Assembly: GCA_029582155.1 (NCBI GenBank)
Contig: CM055906.1
Span: 14,389,291 to 14,453,290 of the forward strand
Source: Panopea generosa
Taxonomy: Eukaryota; Mollusca; Bivalvia; Adapedonta; Hiatellidae
Direction: 5' to 3'
Length of the DNA stretch: 64,000 bases
Below, in pieces: positions 46,615 to 57,293 of this stretch. Each line of letters begins with the position of its first letter. Positions within the stretch are counted from its first letter, which is position 1. Below the pieces are notes generated by a model, which saw only the letters and a list, made by a program, of their open reading frames with translations, was not told the origin of the DNA and searched no databases. Both the position numbers and the translations under genes were made by a program.

Positions 46615-47450
46615 AGGATATTGGTGCAGGATGGTTATGTTGGTGGGGGGATGATGGTGCACCAGTAGGAATTTTGGTGTTGGTGGGAATGTTGGTTGGG
46701 GTGGGGATATGTTGATGCAGGTTGGGATATTGGTATGGGTATAAATGTTGGTGCAGATGAGGATGTTGGTGGCATGGGGATGTTGATTAGAAGGTGAGTA
46801 TTTGGGTTGGTGGGAATAATGGAGAGTGGATGTGTGGCTGTGTGTAGGGTTGGGATGTTGGTGGGGTTGGGATGTTGGGGTTAATAGGGATGTTGGTGGA
46901 GGTAGGGATGTTAAATGGGATGAGGATGTTGGTAGGGAGGGGATATTGATGGGGTTGGGATGTTGGTGGGGTTGGGATGTTGGGGTAAATAGGGATGTTG
47001 GTGGAGGTAGGGATGTTAAATGGGATGAGGATGTTGGTAGGGAGGGGATATTGATGGGGATGGGATGTTGGTGCAGGTAGGAATGTTGGGGTAAATAGGG
47101 ATGTTGGTGGGGTTGGGATGTTGGGGTTAATAGGGATGTTGGTGGATGTAGGGATGTTAAATGGGATGAGGATGTTGGTAGGGAGGGGATATTGATGGGA
47201 TTGGGATGTTGGTGGGGTTGGGATGTTGGTGGGGTTGGGATGTTGGGGTAAATAGGGATGTTAGTGGTGGTAGGGATGTGAAATTGGATGGGGATGTTGG
47301 TGGGGTTGGGATGTTGGTGGGGTTGGGATGTTGGTGCAGGTATGGATGTTGGGGTAAATAGGGATGTTGGTAGGGAGGGGATATTGATGGGGTAGGGATG
47401 TTAGTGGTGGTAGGGATGTGAAATGGGATGGGGATGTTGGTCGGGGCAAT
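46615..47450. repeat. G-rich minisatellite (GGGATGTTGGTGGGGTT family) with 105-bp higher-order unit
   Basis: Short variants of GGGATGTTGG(T/G) combine into a longer unit: the block GGGATGTTGGGGTTAATAGG ... GGTAGGGATGTTAAATGGGA starts at 46869, 46974 and 47115. The + strand carries dense G runs (GGGGTTGGG, TTGGTGGGGTTGGG) able in principle to form G-quadruplexes. The minus strand reads proline/threonine-rich frames (HPNPTNIPTP), which I do not regard as coding. Confidence 0.92.
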
Positions 47451-48575
47451 CATTATGTTTAGAGAGGATTTTTACAGTTTAGAGTGGAATGCTGTATATT
47501 TTATCGTTTTGTAGATTGGGATCTACTGTTTCGATTTTATTCGAGTTTCTGTCTGTTTACTAAATACACTTGCCAATTTTTGGGACACAAAATTTACCCC
47601 ACCCCTGGATATGTTAGTGCTCCACATCTTTCTTAATTATTGTAAACTTGTTATAGAATAAGTATCAAATATTTGCAATTTAAGAAACATGTACAGTACA
47701 TAAAGGTACAGTACCTTTATCATATCCCAAATTTATTGTAATGAATGTTTGTCTTGAACATGTATATCCTTTCATAGATATAAGGAATATATAATGTATA
47801 CATATATCTTCAAAATCCTAATTCCTCATATGTAATGTGTACCTTTAATGCATCACTATATGCATCCGACTTGAATAGCACATGTACCTTTAAAATAACC
47901 CAAACTAACCACATGTATTCATTGTGATCGTCATGCAGTGAAAAATAAAATAAAAGTTGTGCAATTATCTGAACTATTAGATTTCATGATATTATCAATT
48001 TTACGCAATACGCTCTAGCTGTCCTTGAAATACTAACACCACCAGCTGACAGAAGAGGACTAACTAATCAATGGTACGTTTAGAAATTCCGATTAATTAT
48101 CCATATTGGAAATCATGGCATTGTGATTTGTATAAAAATGTGTGTTAGTTTTGCTGTGTATACAGGCAGTTTCAGTATTAACAACTTTATTGATTTATTC
48201 CCCCACACCAATAGCAAGCAATGCCATTATCTAGAACAGAATATGTGAGAGACACAGATAGAGAGTGGTAGGTCTGATGTTTGCATGCTTATATAAGTCC
48301 TCTATATTTTACTGTATCAGAAATAGATGAAATGGCAGAGACACCGGCTAGCACTGGTTATATATGATCATACTTAAGACAGTTCACTCTCAAGTCTCAT
48401 CTTCCCACACTAATTGATTTTTGCATTGCAGACTAATTTTACCATTACAGTTCTCTCCCCTTTCCATTTAAAGTTTCTTACTATGAGGGCAGCACCATCT
48501 TGCACATGCTCAGTAGGCATGTGTTTCAGATTCTGCATGGGGTTTATCAGCTGTTATTGTTTTTAAACATTTCAG
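47451..48575. other. Intron end before exon G, nothing recognised
   Basis: AT-rich with no array. A normal acceptor lies at the 3' border. Confidence 0.5.
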
Positions 48576-48754
48576 GCCCTCTTCTTCAAGTGTTCCAGGA
48601 GAAACATAAAGCAAGCCGTGGGCGGTTGCCTTCCCTGGGGACTTACCCATTCAGGGATTCAAAGAAAGAGGAGGTCAGGCAGGTCTATCTGTTTACAAAC
48701 CACCTTCTACTGACCACCAGGGCTAAAGAAAATGGCAGACTCCATCTAGTAAAG
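48576..48754 (+). CDS. RASGRF: RasGRF exon G: N-terminal half of second PH domain
   Basis: The acceptor is AACATTTCAG. The first two bases complete Gly, then 59 codons read PLLQVFQEKHKASRGRLPSL, a variable loop, and VRQVYLFTNHLLLTTRAKEN, GRLHLVK. The RGRL block and the YLFTNHLLLTTR pattern are the first strands of a RhoGEF-associated PH domain, equivalent to the RasGRF segment that ends in LHLTK. The loop (GTYPFRDSKKEE) is less conserved than its surroundings. The donor is gtgagt in phase 0. No continuation exon (the expected strand around LIDC) was recognised in the remaining 15 kb. Confidence 0.95.
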
Positions 48755-48966
48755 GTGAGTGAACTTTAAAATGTATCTTTGATTTTCACTGTTTTCTCAT
48801 AGGTGATATGCCATTATCCACACAAGTAAAAGTGGTTGATATTTGGAAAATCCCTGTTTCAGAATGTTAATAAAATTGTTATGGTCATTCAATATTACAG
48901 TGCCACTGTTTTTAACTAATCTATATTCAGTTACCTAATAATTTTATGTATACAAGATTTCCAAGT

Positions 48967-49008
<42 letters not shown>

Positions 49009-49824
49009 AGTTATCATGGAATAGAGAGAGAAAGAGAGAGAGAACGGGAGAGAAAGAAGGTATAAATATCTTGCCACTCAATCTAAACTGCACATTGCAT
49101 GGGTTGGGCTAAAATCTGTATTGTACTGTTATAATAATAAATTCACTATTGAACGATGACAACTTAATCAAATACAATAACTTTTCTCCCTTGAGGCCTT
49201 CCACAGAGCATGGGTATAACAAATACATTTAAATATTACATAAACATACAACCATACAGTAAGTTGAGGGCCTGTCCCGCAGTCGCAATTTATCAGGTAG
49301 ATACCCGCATGACCAAAATAACTGGCAAATGGGACGGGCTATTCACACAATCTACTATGAATGTAGAACTCATACTGAGGACATGTGGGGAATGATATTG
49401 AACCTGAGAGGTACGGGCAGCTCCTGATAGAACGGCAAACTTCGCTGATTGGTTTAGACATCAAAACAATCGCCATGGCCGTGCGATAAAAAAAAAATGG
49501 GTGAGGACGCAGCTAGGCTGGGGCATGAAGGTATCTACAACTACATTGTCATGTGGAGGACATACCAGCAACAATCAGCAGCATCAGTGCAAGAACTTTA
49601 TGCATGGACTAGCATTTAAGTATGAGTCTCGCACTTCTATGTACAACCCTCGCACGTAGTTTCAACTATGACCTCAGTACATTGCGAGCACATCCATATC
49701 CAGTCGTGTCCCGTCCTCAGCACACCTAGCTAAGTCCTTCCCGAGTCTTATCATACCTGTCAAGTCTCACAGTTTTGCTGTGAATCTCACGATTTTGGCA
49801 ATGAAATCACGGTCTCACGCTGAC
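48755..49824. other. Intron after exon G with microsatellites
   Basis: (AT)n at about 48971-49003 and (GA)n-rich sequence at about 49022-49062. 49748-49824 (CCTGTCAAGTCTCACAGTTT) looks like a dispersed repeat into which transposon T1 copy 2 inserted. Confidence 0.55.
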
Positions 49825-50478
49825 TACCGTATATTCCCTAATTAAAGCCCCTGGGGGCATTACATTTTACAAGGTGGGGGCGTTGATAAAAGATAAAAAA
49901 AGCAAATTTAACAACAGTTAAAAATACAATAAAACCATGGAAAAAAACCTTAAATCCGGTTTAAATCCCAGAAAAAGTGGTTCAGAATTATTTTACAGTG
50001 AATGAAATAACCGACATAGGATGAAAAATAACTGAAAATCTATATGAAATTACTAGTCTGCATACTGGAATATCCGAATTTATGGTCAGTGTACTCTTTA
50101 CTTTAAATCACTTGGACGCTTGCTCTTATCAACGTGGAACAATGAGCTTTCAGCATACACAGACTAACCGCATTTTCCAACGTTTTGTAATGTTTTAATC
50201 GACAGACGGTATTTTTACTAGTATTAAACGGCAAATATGGGGAAGTATTTGTTCAACCAAAAGTGGTTAAGTGGTCACCCAAGATATAAACAATGGGTTA
50301 AAGAGTTCAAAGGTAATAAACACTTCGCTAATTGTTGTCTGTGTAACAAAATAATCGATCAGGGAAAGATGGGCAAATACGCACTCAAATCGCATATACG
50401 TTTTTTTTTTAATTTTCCAGAAAAATAGGTGGGGGGGCATTTATTAGAGTGGGGGTGTTTATAAGGGAATATACGGTA
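49825..50478 (+). mobile_element. TIR DNA transposon T1, copy 2
   Basis: Perfect outer inverted repeats TACCGTATATTCCC and GGGAATATACGGTA. Next to them, GGGGGCATTACATTTTACAA and GGTGGGGGCGTTGATAAAAG are shared with copy 1. It is 654 bp and carries the start of a zinc-finger-like reading frame. Because it has only a fragment of a protein, it is non-autonomous. The TA at both ends may be the target duplication. Confidence 0.85.
50237..50428 (+). pseudogene. Zinc-finger-like N-terminal fragment inside transposon T1 copy 2
   Basis: The 63-codon frame starts ATGGGGAAGTATTTG and reads MGKYLFNQKWLSGHPRYKQW, VKEFKGNKHFANCCLCNKII, DQGKMGKYALKSHIR. It has a C-x2-C pair and a downstream SHIR histidine. 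The second His expected of a BED/TTF-like finger is lost, as the frame runs into poly-T-derived FFF and the transposon 3' end. It resembles the DNA-binding N-terminus of transposases. The rest of the enzyme is absent. The same residues KWLSGHPRYKQWV are recoverable from copy 1 in the opposite strand, so this segment belonged to the mobile element, not to RasGRF. Function today is unlikely. Confidence 0.6.
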
Positions 50479-53237
50479 TGTAATTTCTCATGCATTTCAA
50501 TTAAAACAAAATTCAGGAAAATAAATACTATGGTTTTATGAATAAATCAGTAAAAACATTGGTTCGTGTATTAGTTGTGTCTGACCTAATGTTAGCCACC
50601 GGAACCGGTGTTAGTATATAATATACTAACACATAATAATCGTTACCCAGTGTCAATGTCAACATCATGGCATCATCTGCTAGTGCTAATGAAAATTTTG
50701 GTAAAATAATTGACTGAAACTGTTGTAGAAAACACCCCAAAACCCACCACAGACGATCTAGTAATCAAAAATTTTTCAGGAGGAGTGGGGGGCATGCCCC
50801 CAAACCCCCTAGAATATTTTCTCACTCTTAGGTTCATTTGAGCCTTGACAGCAGCTATGGTCTGTCCATGTCCACACTTAGATGCTCGCAAGACTATGTA
50901 GTTTGTCTCAAGTTGTCGCAAGTTCAACAGTTACTAATCCTCACACTGTCCCCACTAATAATTGTGGTATAGATACCGGCTGAGCTACTCAGATTCATTC
51001 AGTCCCAGCCTCTTGAGAAGTTAACAATAGTTGCTGCTAGTTCTACAAAATTTAGCATAGATATAAATAGATGATGCAGGAATGATCTTGTCTAGTTGAT
51101 AGGCAGAAGGATGAGCAGGAGGAAACACTGGATAGGGTATGTTGTCGTTGATACGGTTGTCATTCATTCTAGATATTTGTATTTTTTTATAATTTTAACA
51201 GTTGGTGGTAGGGGAGGGGGTGACAAATGTTATGCTGACCCTCCCCCTTCCCCCCCTCCCCCTGCTTGGCCCCGCAGCTCCTACATCTGTTTGTATGAAC
51301 TGAAAGAAATCAAATATTAATTTATTTGTACTATTGATATTGAAATATTCTTCTAGGAAATGGTCGGTTTTTTTTTGCACTTTCCACAGTGTTGAAAATA
51401 AAATATACACAAGAAAACAATCAACCTCTATAAATAGAAATGAATGAAATATTTATACAGTTATTTCATTTTAACTAAATCAATGCAGTTAATTAGAAAA
51501 AAATAACATATTTTTAAATAGTAGTCTATAATAGAAAACATTGGCACATACAGCTAGGAAGGTAGGTCTGTGTCTATAGTAATTTTTTGCTGCATAATTA
51601 TTAACCATGTGATTTAGACTTAAATGCTATTTTTTCGCCTAATTTGACAGTGGAAAATGGGATAATGTCACTTTAAAATATAAATTGGGCTGTGAACTAT
51701 GTGGCCAAACAGGAACTTGGGCTGTGGACTATGTGGCCAGACAGGAACTTGAACTTGTCCAGTATTTAAGTGTTTCTGTCTGCTAGTTTTGCTTGGCAAT
51801 CCCAAGACTTCTTCACCAGAAGTTTCTGGCATACCTGGTTTGGATTAACTTGTACCAGACCTCCAATATGTCAGCTGAAAGTATAGAAAAAGACATAATA
51901 TGTAACACATATAACATGTAAAAAAGTAGATAACATGGTAGATAAAAGGTGGATCAAAATGTTGTGGAATGGATAGGCTCTGATACCAGACCTGCTGCTT
52001 CCCTTGTTTCTGCCATGTTGACTTGAGTTTAAAACTTAAGTTGAATAACTTAAAACTTCAGTTAAAGTACTGGAAACTGACGTGGATGTGCTTCGTAAAA
52101 TAACCAGGGTCAGAATGGAGATTGCATGTGTTTCATGCAATATTTATAGCTTGTGATGCCATCACATCACTACCGGGATAGTGTACTTGACAACTACTAG
52201 AACGTGGGATGAACATACGAAGAGCATGTTATAGACAGAATAGATGTGTGGCAAATGGCATGGTTGTGGTGAGGACAGAATATGAATGCCACTGAAGGCA
52301 CAGTGATCTACTTGGGAACGCACACTGGATGGGACAAATGTTGGACAGATACCACATGGTCTGCTTTACAATCCTACATCCTAGCCACATTTTGATTATT
52401 TTTTTTAATGTGGACAGCGTACAAAATTCTACGTAATAGATGAGGACTGTGTGGCAGGCCCTTAAGAGTCATTGCACTTCCATCATATTCTTAAATATAC
52501 ATTGAAATGACAATAATATAGTAAAGATCAAATCATTATGATTTATGGAAATATTGAGAATAAGTTGCTTACCTCTGTATCGAGAGTTGCGCAATATTTC
52601 TTTTTTAATTTTTTGATATTCATCTCTTGTCCTACACTTTGGTTTATAGAGTTCCATATGAGGTTAAACACATTCACTGCTATTAGTTATGACTCTTTTT
52701 TTATTTTATCAAATAAATATAACACTTCAAAGCATTATGAAGTTTATTTTAATACAAATTATAGGTAGGAGCTTTATTCGCCTGTGTTTTCTAGTTTTCT
52801 ATGTTGCTACAGGAAGGACATTCGAATATTTCATATATTCTGATAACGATTATAACAGTGTAGTGAATAAAATAAATTTAACATTAATCATAGCATCCTA
52901 AATAATACACTTGCTTTTGCCTGGCTGAGACAGGTGGCATTTAAAAAAAATGAATTCAGATAAAGAACAGGGTTAATGGTATGAGAAATGCTTTTTTACT
53001 TTACCTTTATTATAATCAGCTTAGATATACACACTAGGCCCTTATCACAGTATATTAATTAATCACGCAAAATAGTATACTAAAAAGAGATTTTTTAATT
53101 TGACCTATATGTGCCCTGGTTCTGAGAATAGACTAAAATAGATTGCCCACGTAAAATTTTAATGTATTTTATCAGGTATCAACATAGTTAGGCATCTTCA
53201 GTTTGGTTTCAGTTTGATCTTTTGTATTGGTCACAAG
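50479..53237. other. Long intronic stretch with minor repeats only
   Basis: It contains a 25-bp palindrome (50608-50632), a GGGGGGCATGCCCCC block near 50789, a C-rich tract at 51239-51263, and a 35-bp tandem pair (GGGCTGTGRACTATGTGGCC) at about 51687-51757. A Lys-rich minus-strand open stretch at 52560-52657 with a donor-like border is not convincing. No RasGRF exon was recognised. Confidence 0.5.
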
Positions 53238-53745
53238 GGAGTCCTCCATGGCAGAGATGTCAAAGATCATTTAACTCTCACTGCCAAGGACTTCCAGAAG
53301 AATGGTGGTTCTACTCAGATTTGTTCTGAGGTCTTTTCCACCAACAAAACCGGATATGTCATAATTGTATGACCTAAAATGTGTTGAAAATGGCGTTAAA
53401 CCCTGTTTAGTTGTTGTATGGTGTTTAGCGTTGCTTTCAACAAATTTTCAGTCATATCGCGACAGTGTCTACTTGAGACAGTATTCTAAGCGCTGTCACA
53501 CTGGAGTATCATGCCGCAGACACATGTTATGATACCCCACTCAGTCACATTATACTGACACTGGGCCGACCAGACCTAGAACTGTCCTCTAAATGCTGAG
53601 CGTCAAGCGAGGAAGCTTCTAGTACTATTTTTAAAGTTTTTGGTATGACCCAGCCGGGGATTGAACCCACGACCTTCCGCATGCAAGGCGGACGCTTTAC
53701 CACTAGACCACGCCGCGGTCATTAAACCCTGTTTAAAAAAAATAT
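53238..53745 (+). mobile_element. SINE family S2, copy g, degenerate and split by an S1 SINE
   Basis: GAGTCCTCCATGGCAGAGAT, TTCTACTCAGATTTGTTCTG, ACCTAAAATGTGTTGAAAAT, GGCGTTAAACCCTGTTTA is followed by the S1 insertion. The S2 tail resumes at 53722 with TTAAACCCTGTTTAAAAAAA. Confidence 0.82.
53410..53721 (-). mobile_element. SINE family S1, copy e, nested in S2, with target duplication
   Basis: It is complete on the minus strand, from the tRNA-Ala-like head (inverse of GCGGCGTGGTCTAGTGGTAA) through B box GGTTCAATCCC to the CACCATACAACAAC tail. TTAAACCCTGTTTA (14 bp) is duplicated at 53396-53409 and 53722-53735. The insertion postdates the S2 copy. Confidence 0.93.
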
Positions 53746-54196
53746 ATAATATATTGGTCACATTGGTGTTTAATTTGATTTACCTGAGAAAAAGTCCGCA
53801 TGTGGAGTTCAAAGTCATCAAGCAGTATGCACATGATATTTATTTTTAGAAAAGGAATTCCATTTCAATTTTACAACCTGATAATAATGTAAGGTTTGGG
53901 CATATTTGAATTTTCAGATTATTTGTATTTCAGTGATGAATGGTAATTAGACCCTTTATATTCATTTTAATTTTATTTTAGATTTTTATAACGATCTTTC
54001 CTGACAAACTACCGTTAAGGTTTTACATTAATATAAATATGTCAAGTACTAAGGCATATCATATGTTTGATATTGAAACTCATATAAATATCAAAATAAC
54101 TTTCATGTTGAAATCCATGAAGAACTACACTCCCAGTTTAGCACATGATGACAGAATCATAATTCAAGATCCATTTATACTTGGAATATCTCAATA

Positions 54197-54516
54197 GACT
54201 GCGGCGTGGTCTAGTGGTAGAGCGTCCGCCTCGCATGCGGAAGGTCGTGGGTTCAATCCCTGGCCAGGTCATACCAAAGACTTTAAAAATGGTACTAGAA
54301 ACTACCTTGCTTGATGCTCAGCATTTAGAGGAGAGTACTAGGTCTGGTCGGCCCCGTGTCAGTATAATGTGACTGGGTGGGGTACCATACCATGTGTCTG
54401 CGGCATGATACTCCAGTGTGACAGCGCTTGGAATACTGTCTGAAGTAGACACAGTCGCGATATGACTGAAAAATTGTTGAAAGCGATGCTTAACACCATA
54501 CAACAATACAACAACA
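54197..54516 (+). mobile_element. SINE family S1, copy f, full length, with target duplication
   Basis: The head GCGGCGTGGTCTAGTGGTAG folds like a tRNA: A box TGGTCTAGTGG, anticodon stem TCCGC/GCGGA around loop CTCGCAT (anticodon CGC, Ala-like), B box GGTTCAATCCC. The ~240-bp body and a CAACAATACAACAACA tail follow. GAATATCTCAATA stands at 54184-54196 and 54517-54529. It is the youngest-looking member here and a good type copy. Confidence 0.95.
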
Positions 54517-54548
54517 GAATATCTCAATACCTCTGTCATAAAAGGGAG

Positions 54549-54830
54549 CTGGTCCCTGGAGTTAGCCGAGCTGGTAGCACGTCTGACTATCTATCCAGAG
54601 GTCGTAAGCTTCAACTCCCCGACTGACCACATGATGTTTAATATTACATCACTGCAGACCTTGATATGTTTCATTTGTCTCTCATTGCTGATCTAAGTGG
54701 GAAAGTTATCAGTTCCTTGCAGAGATGGGTGTACATGAGTACTGGTTAACCTTCCAGGATCCCAGGAAAGAGGCCACAGGTAAAACTGATTATCTGTAAG
54801 CTGGTGATGGCATGAAACATAATGCTAATG
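54549..54830 (+). mobile_element. SINE family S3, + strand copy
   Basis: It has head GTTAGCCGAGCTGGTAGCAC, CTGACTATCTATCC and a decayed B box. The body (CATTTGTCTCTCATTGCTGA, GTACTGGTTAACCTTCCAGG, ATCCCAGGAAAGAGGCCACA) is the reverse complement of the S3 copies at 40016-40310 and 58011-58309. Confidence 0.85.
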
Positions 54831-54894
54831 TTAAATATCTCACCTATAGATATCTATGGTGTTTTAGATTTTTATTTTAACAAATGATGTAACT

Positions 54895-55055
54895 ATAAGT
54901 GGGGTGGTAGTGTAGTGGGTAGAGATTGCAAGTTGGATCCACGCTCGACCGGATACATCTCAAAAAACAAGACTCAATACTGGTTCTAATGAAGATGCAG
55001 ACTAAAGAGTGGTACATATTAGCTCTGAGTTTTCTTTGCAATCAAGCTAAATCAA
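54895..55055 (+). mobile_element. SINE family S4, + strand copy, degenerate
   Basis: GGGTGGTAGTGTAGTGGGTA (A-box-like), GTTGGATCCACGCTCGACCG, CAATACTGGTTCTAATGAAG, GCAATCAAGCTAAATCAATT. The order agrees with the minus-strand copy at 10690-10872. Confidence 0.55.
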
Positions 55056-55970
55056 TTAATTAACATTATAACTACTTGTACATATCACAGGTTTACATAA
55101 AATTGGTATTTATACAGATTTAGTTCTCTAACAGATATTGCATTATGTCTCTGCATTGTATTACTCATCTATTTTGACAAAATCAAAAATCTGCGTTTTT
55201 TTTGGATAAAATCTGACATACTGTTCTATATAAGTTCTAATACTAAAACATTAGCAAATAAAATTGAAAAAGGGATCATGTTGACAATTTTTGGAAAAGG
55301 TTTAGTTTCTTTTTGACAATAGCATGTCTGTGATATTGTATTTTTTGATATTACATTTTGATATTGAAAGTTTTTTTGAGTTCACTGGACCTATAATCTG
55401 TTGCAATCACCATGTGTCCCTCCTCCATCCTCCGTTAACTTTTGCTTCAAACAGCTTCTCAAAAACCGGTAGGAAGATTTTCATCGAAGTTATCATTTTT
55501 ATTTTTCAAAATTTAAAAAAAACATTTTTCCAATACAACTGGACATTGAACTTCTTTTCAAGAACCAGTATGTCAAAAAATAGTCTGTTTTAGGTTTTAT
55601 AACAATAATCTCGATGTCTGGAGCATATCATATCTGGTGCAAAATACCGTTGATTATCATAAAAAACATGTATTTTAAATTGATATTGTTGCTGATATTT
55701 TAATTAGACCTCATCTGTGGAATAACATAAATCATTTAGTATAAAATTTCAGTTTTATCTGAAAATGTTTAAAAAATCTTCTTTGCCAGAACCGACCAGA
55801 CAATTAATTCGTACTTGGTATAGGTAGAAGTTTCAAGTTTGTTCAAATAAAGAGACTAGGGTTCATTGGGGCCCAGTAAGGGGACTTTGATTTTTACATA
55901 GAAATAGTATGGGAAAAAAAAAAAATTATTCTTATCCAGTCTGTTTTAGGTACTGTTTGGATCATTGAAT
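55056..55970. other. Intronic stretch, nothing recognised
   Basis: An AT-rich open frame at 55324-55593 has low-complexity Phe/Ile content and no domain. Confidence 0.5.
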
Positions 55971-56116
55971 AGTTATAACAGGTTAGACTGGTTATAGTTA
56001 TAACAGGTTAGACTGGTTATAGTTATAACAGGTTAGGCTGGTTATAGTTATAACAGGTTAGACTGGTTATAGTTATAACAGGTTAGGCTGGTTATAGTTA
56101 TAACAGGTTAGACTGG
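55971..56116. repeat. 25-bp tandem repeat, about 6 copies
   Basis: Unit GGTTAGACTGGTTATAGTTA + TAACA, nearly perfect, with GACTGG/GGCTGG variants alternating in the later units. Confidence 0.96.
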
Positions 56117-56384
56117 GTCTTTTGAAAGGGATTTATTTCCCACAAGGAGCCAGCAGGGGCTCAAAAGGGGTAAAATTGTTAATTTACAAAAAAATTATTT
56201 CCAAGAACTGATGAACCAACTGTGTTCATATTTAGTATGAATTTGTCCCTATGTATAGGGATTTCAAATAAACCCATTAAGGGGACTTTGATTTTTATGT
56301 ATATTATGGAAAAACAGATATAATTCTCATCAGAATTTAATAAGTGACAGGTGAAATCCGATGAGCAATTTTGACCCTAATCAG

Positions 56385-57293
56385 CAGATGATATACCTGG
56401 TCTGCAAGATGCCAGAATAACATCAGTGGTGGTATCATACCTTGTCTGCCTGCTGCTAGAATAACGTCAGTGGGGGTATCCAACCTGGTCTGCCTGGTGC
56501 CACAATAACACTAGTGGGGGTATCATACCTGGTCTGCCTGGTGCCAGAATAACATCAGTGGGGGTATCATACCTTGTCTGCCTGCTGCTAGAATAACATC
56601 AGTAGGGGTATCCAACCTGGTCTGCCTGGTGCCACAATAACACTAGTGGGGGTATCATACCTTGTCTGCCTGGTGCCAGAATAACACCAGTGGGGGTATT
56701 ATACCTGGTCTGCCTGGTGCAAGAATAACATCAGCGAGGATATCATACGTGGTCTGCCAGGTTTCAGAATAACATCAGTGGGGGTATCATACCTGGTCTG
56801 CCTGGTGCCAGAATAACATCAGTACGGGTATCATACCTGGTCTGCCTGGTGCCAGAGTAACATCAGTGGGGGTATCCTACCTGGTCTGCCTGGTGCCAGA
56901 ATAACATCAGTAGGGGTATCATACCTGGTCTGCCTGGTGCCAAATTAACATCAGTGGGGGTATCATACCTGGTCTGCCTGGTGCCAGAATAACGTCAGTG
57001 GGGGTATCATACCTGGTCTTCCTGGTGCCAGAATAACGTCAGTGGGGGTATCATACCTGGTCTGCCTGGTGCCAGAATAACGTCAGTGGGGGTATCATAC
57101 CTGGTCTGCCTGGTGCCAGAATAACGTCAGTAGGGGTATCATACCTGGTATGCCTGGTGCCAGAATAACTTCAGTGGGGGTATCATACCTGGTCTGCCTG
57201 GTGCCAGAATAACGTCAGTGGGGGTATCATACCTGGTCTGCCTGGTGCCAGAATAACGTCTTGGGGTATCATACCTGGTCTGCCTGATGTATG
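56385..57293. repeat. 44-bp minisatellite, about 20 copies
   Basis: Unit GTGGGGGTATCATACCTGGT + CTGCCTGGTGCCAGAATAAC + ATCA. Copies late in the array carry GTCA instead of ATCA, a regional variant. The period is not divisible by three, so there are no long frames. Confidence 0.95.

Larger units (their letters stand above)
12562..48754 (+). other. RASGRF: RasGRF gene, internal part (seven exons, both ends outside window)
   Basis: Seven exons with AG/GT borders join without a frame break into 312 codons that read colinearly with vertebrate RASGRF1/2 from the IQ motif into the second PH domain. Intron sizes are about 5.80, 6.13, 1.57, 1.36, 1.74 and 18.65 kb. RasGRF proteins are cytosolic, Ca2+/calmodulin-responsive exchange factors: the DH-PH module acts on Rac-type GTPases and the C-terminal REM-CDC25 module on Ras. 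Only the IQ, DH and start of PH2 are here. Family membership is very secure. Whether vertebrate paralogue 1 or 2 is closer is not meaningful, since the duplication is thought to be vertebrate. No promoter, start codon, stop codon or polyA site belongs to the visible part. Very short exons could have been missed. Confidence 0.95.

Noticed and set aside
51098-51138. Short exon-like piece on + strand (DRQKDEQEETLDR before gtatgt)
   Set aside because: It does not match the PH2 continuation expected after LHLVK. It is too short to trust.
52560-52657. Minus-strand exon-like stretch (ELYKPKCRTRDEYQKIKK, donor gtaagc)
   Set aside because: It has a donor-like border but no recognised family and no partner exons. 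It lies antisense in an AT-rich intron.
54201-54275. tRNA-Ala(CGC) gene
   Set aside because: A and B boxes and the anticodon stem are present, but the sequence continues into the SINE body shared by five other copies and the acceptor stem does not close. It is a SINE head.
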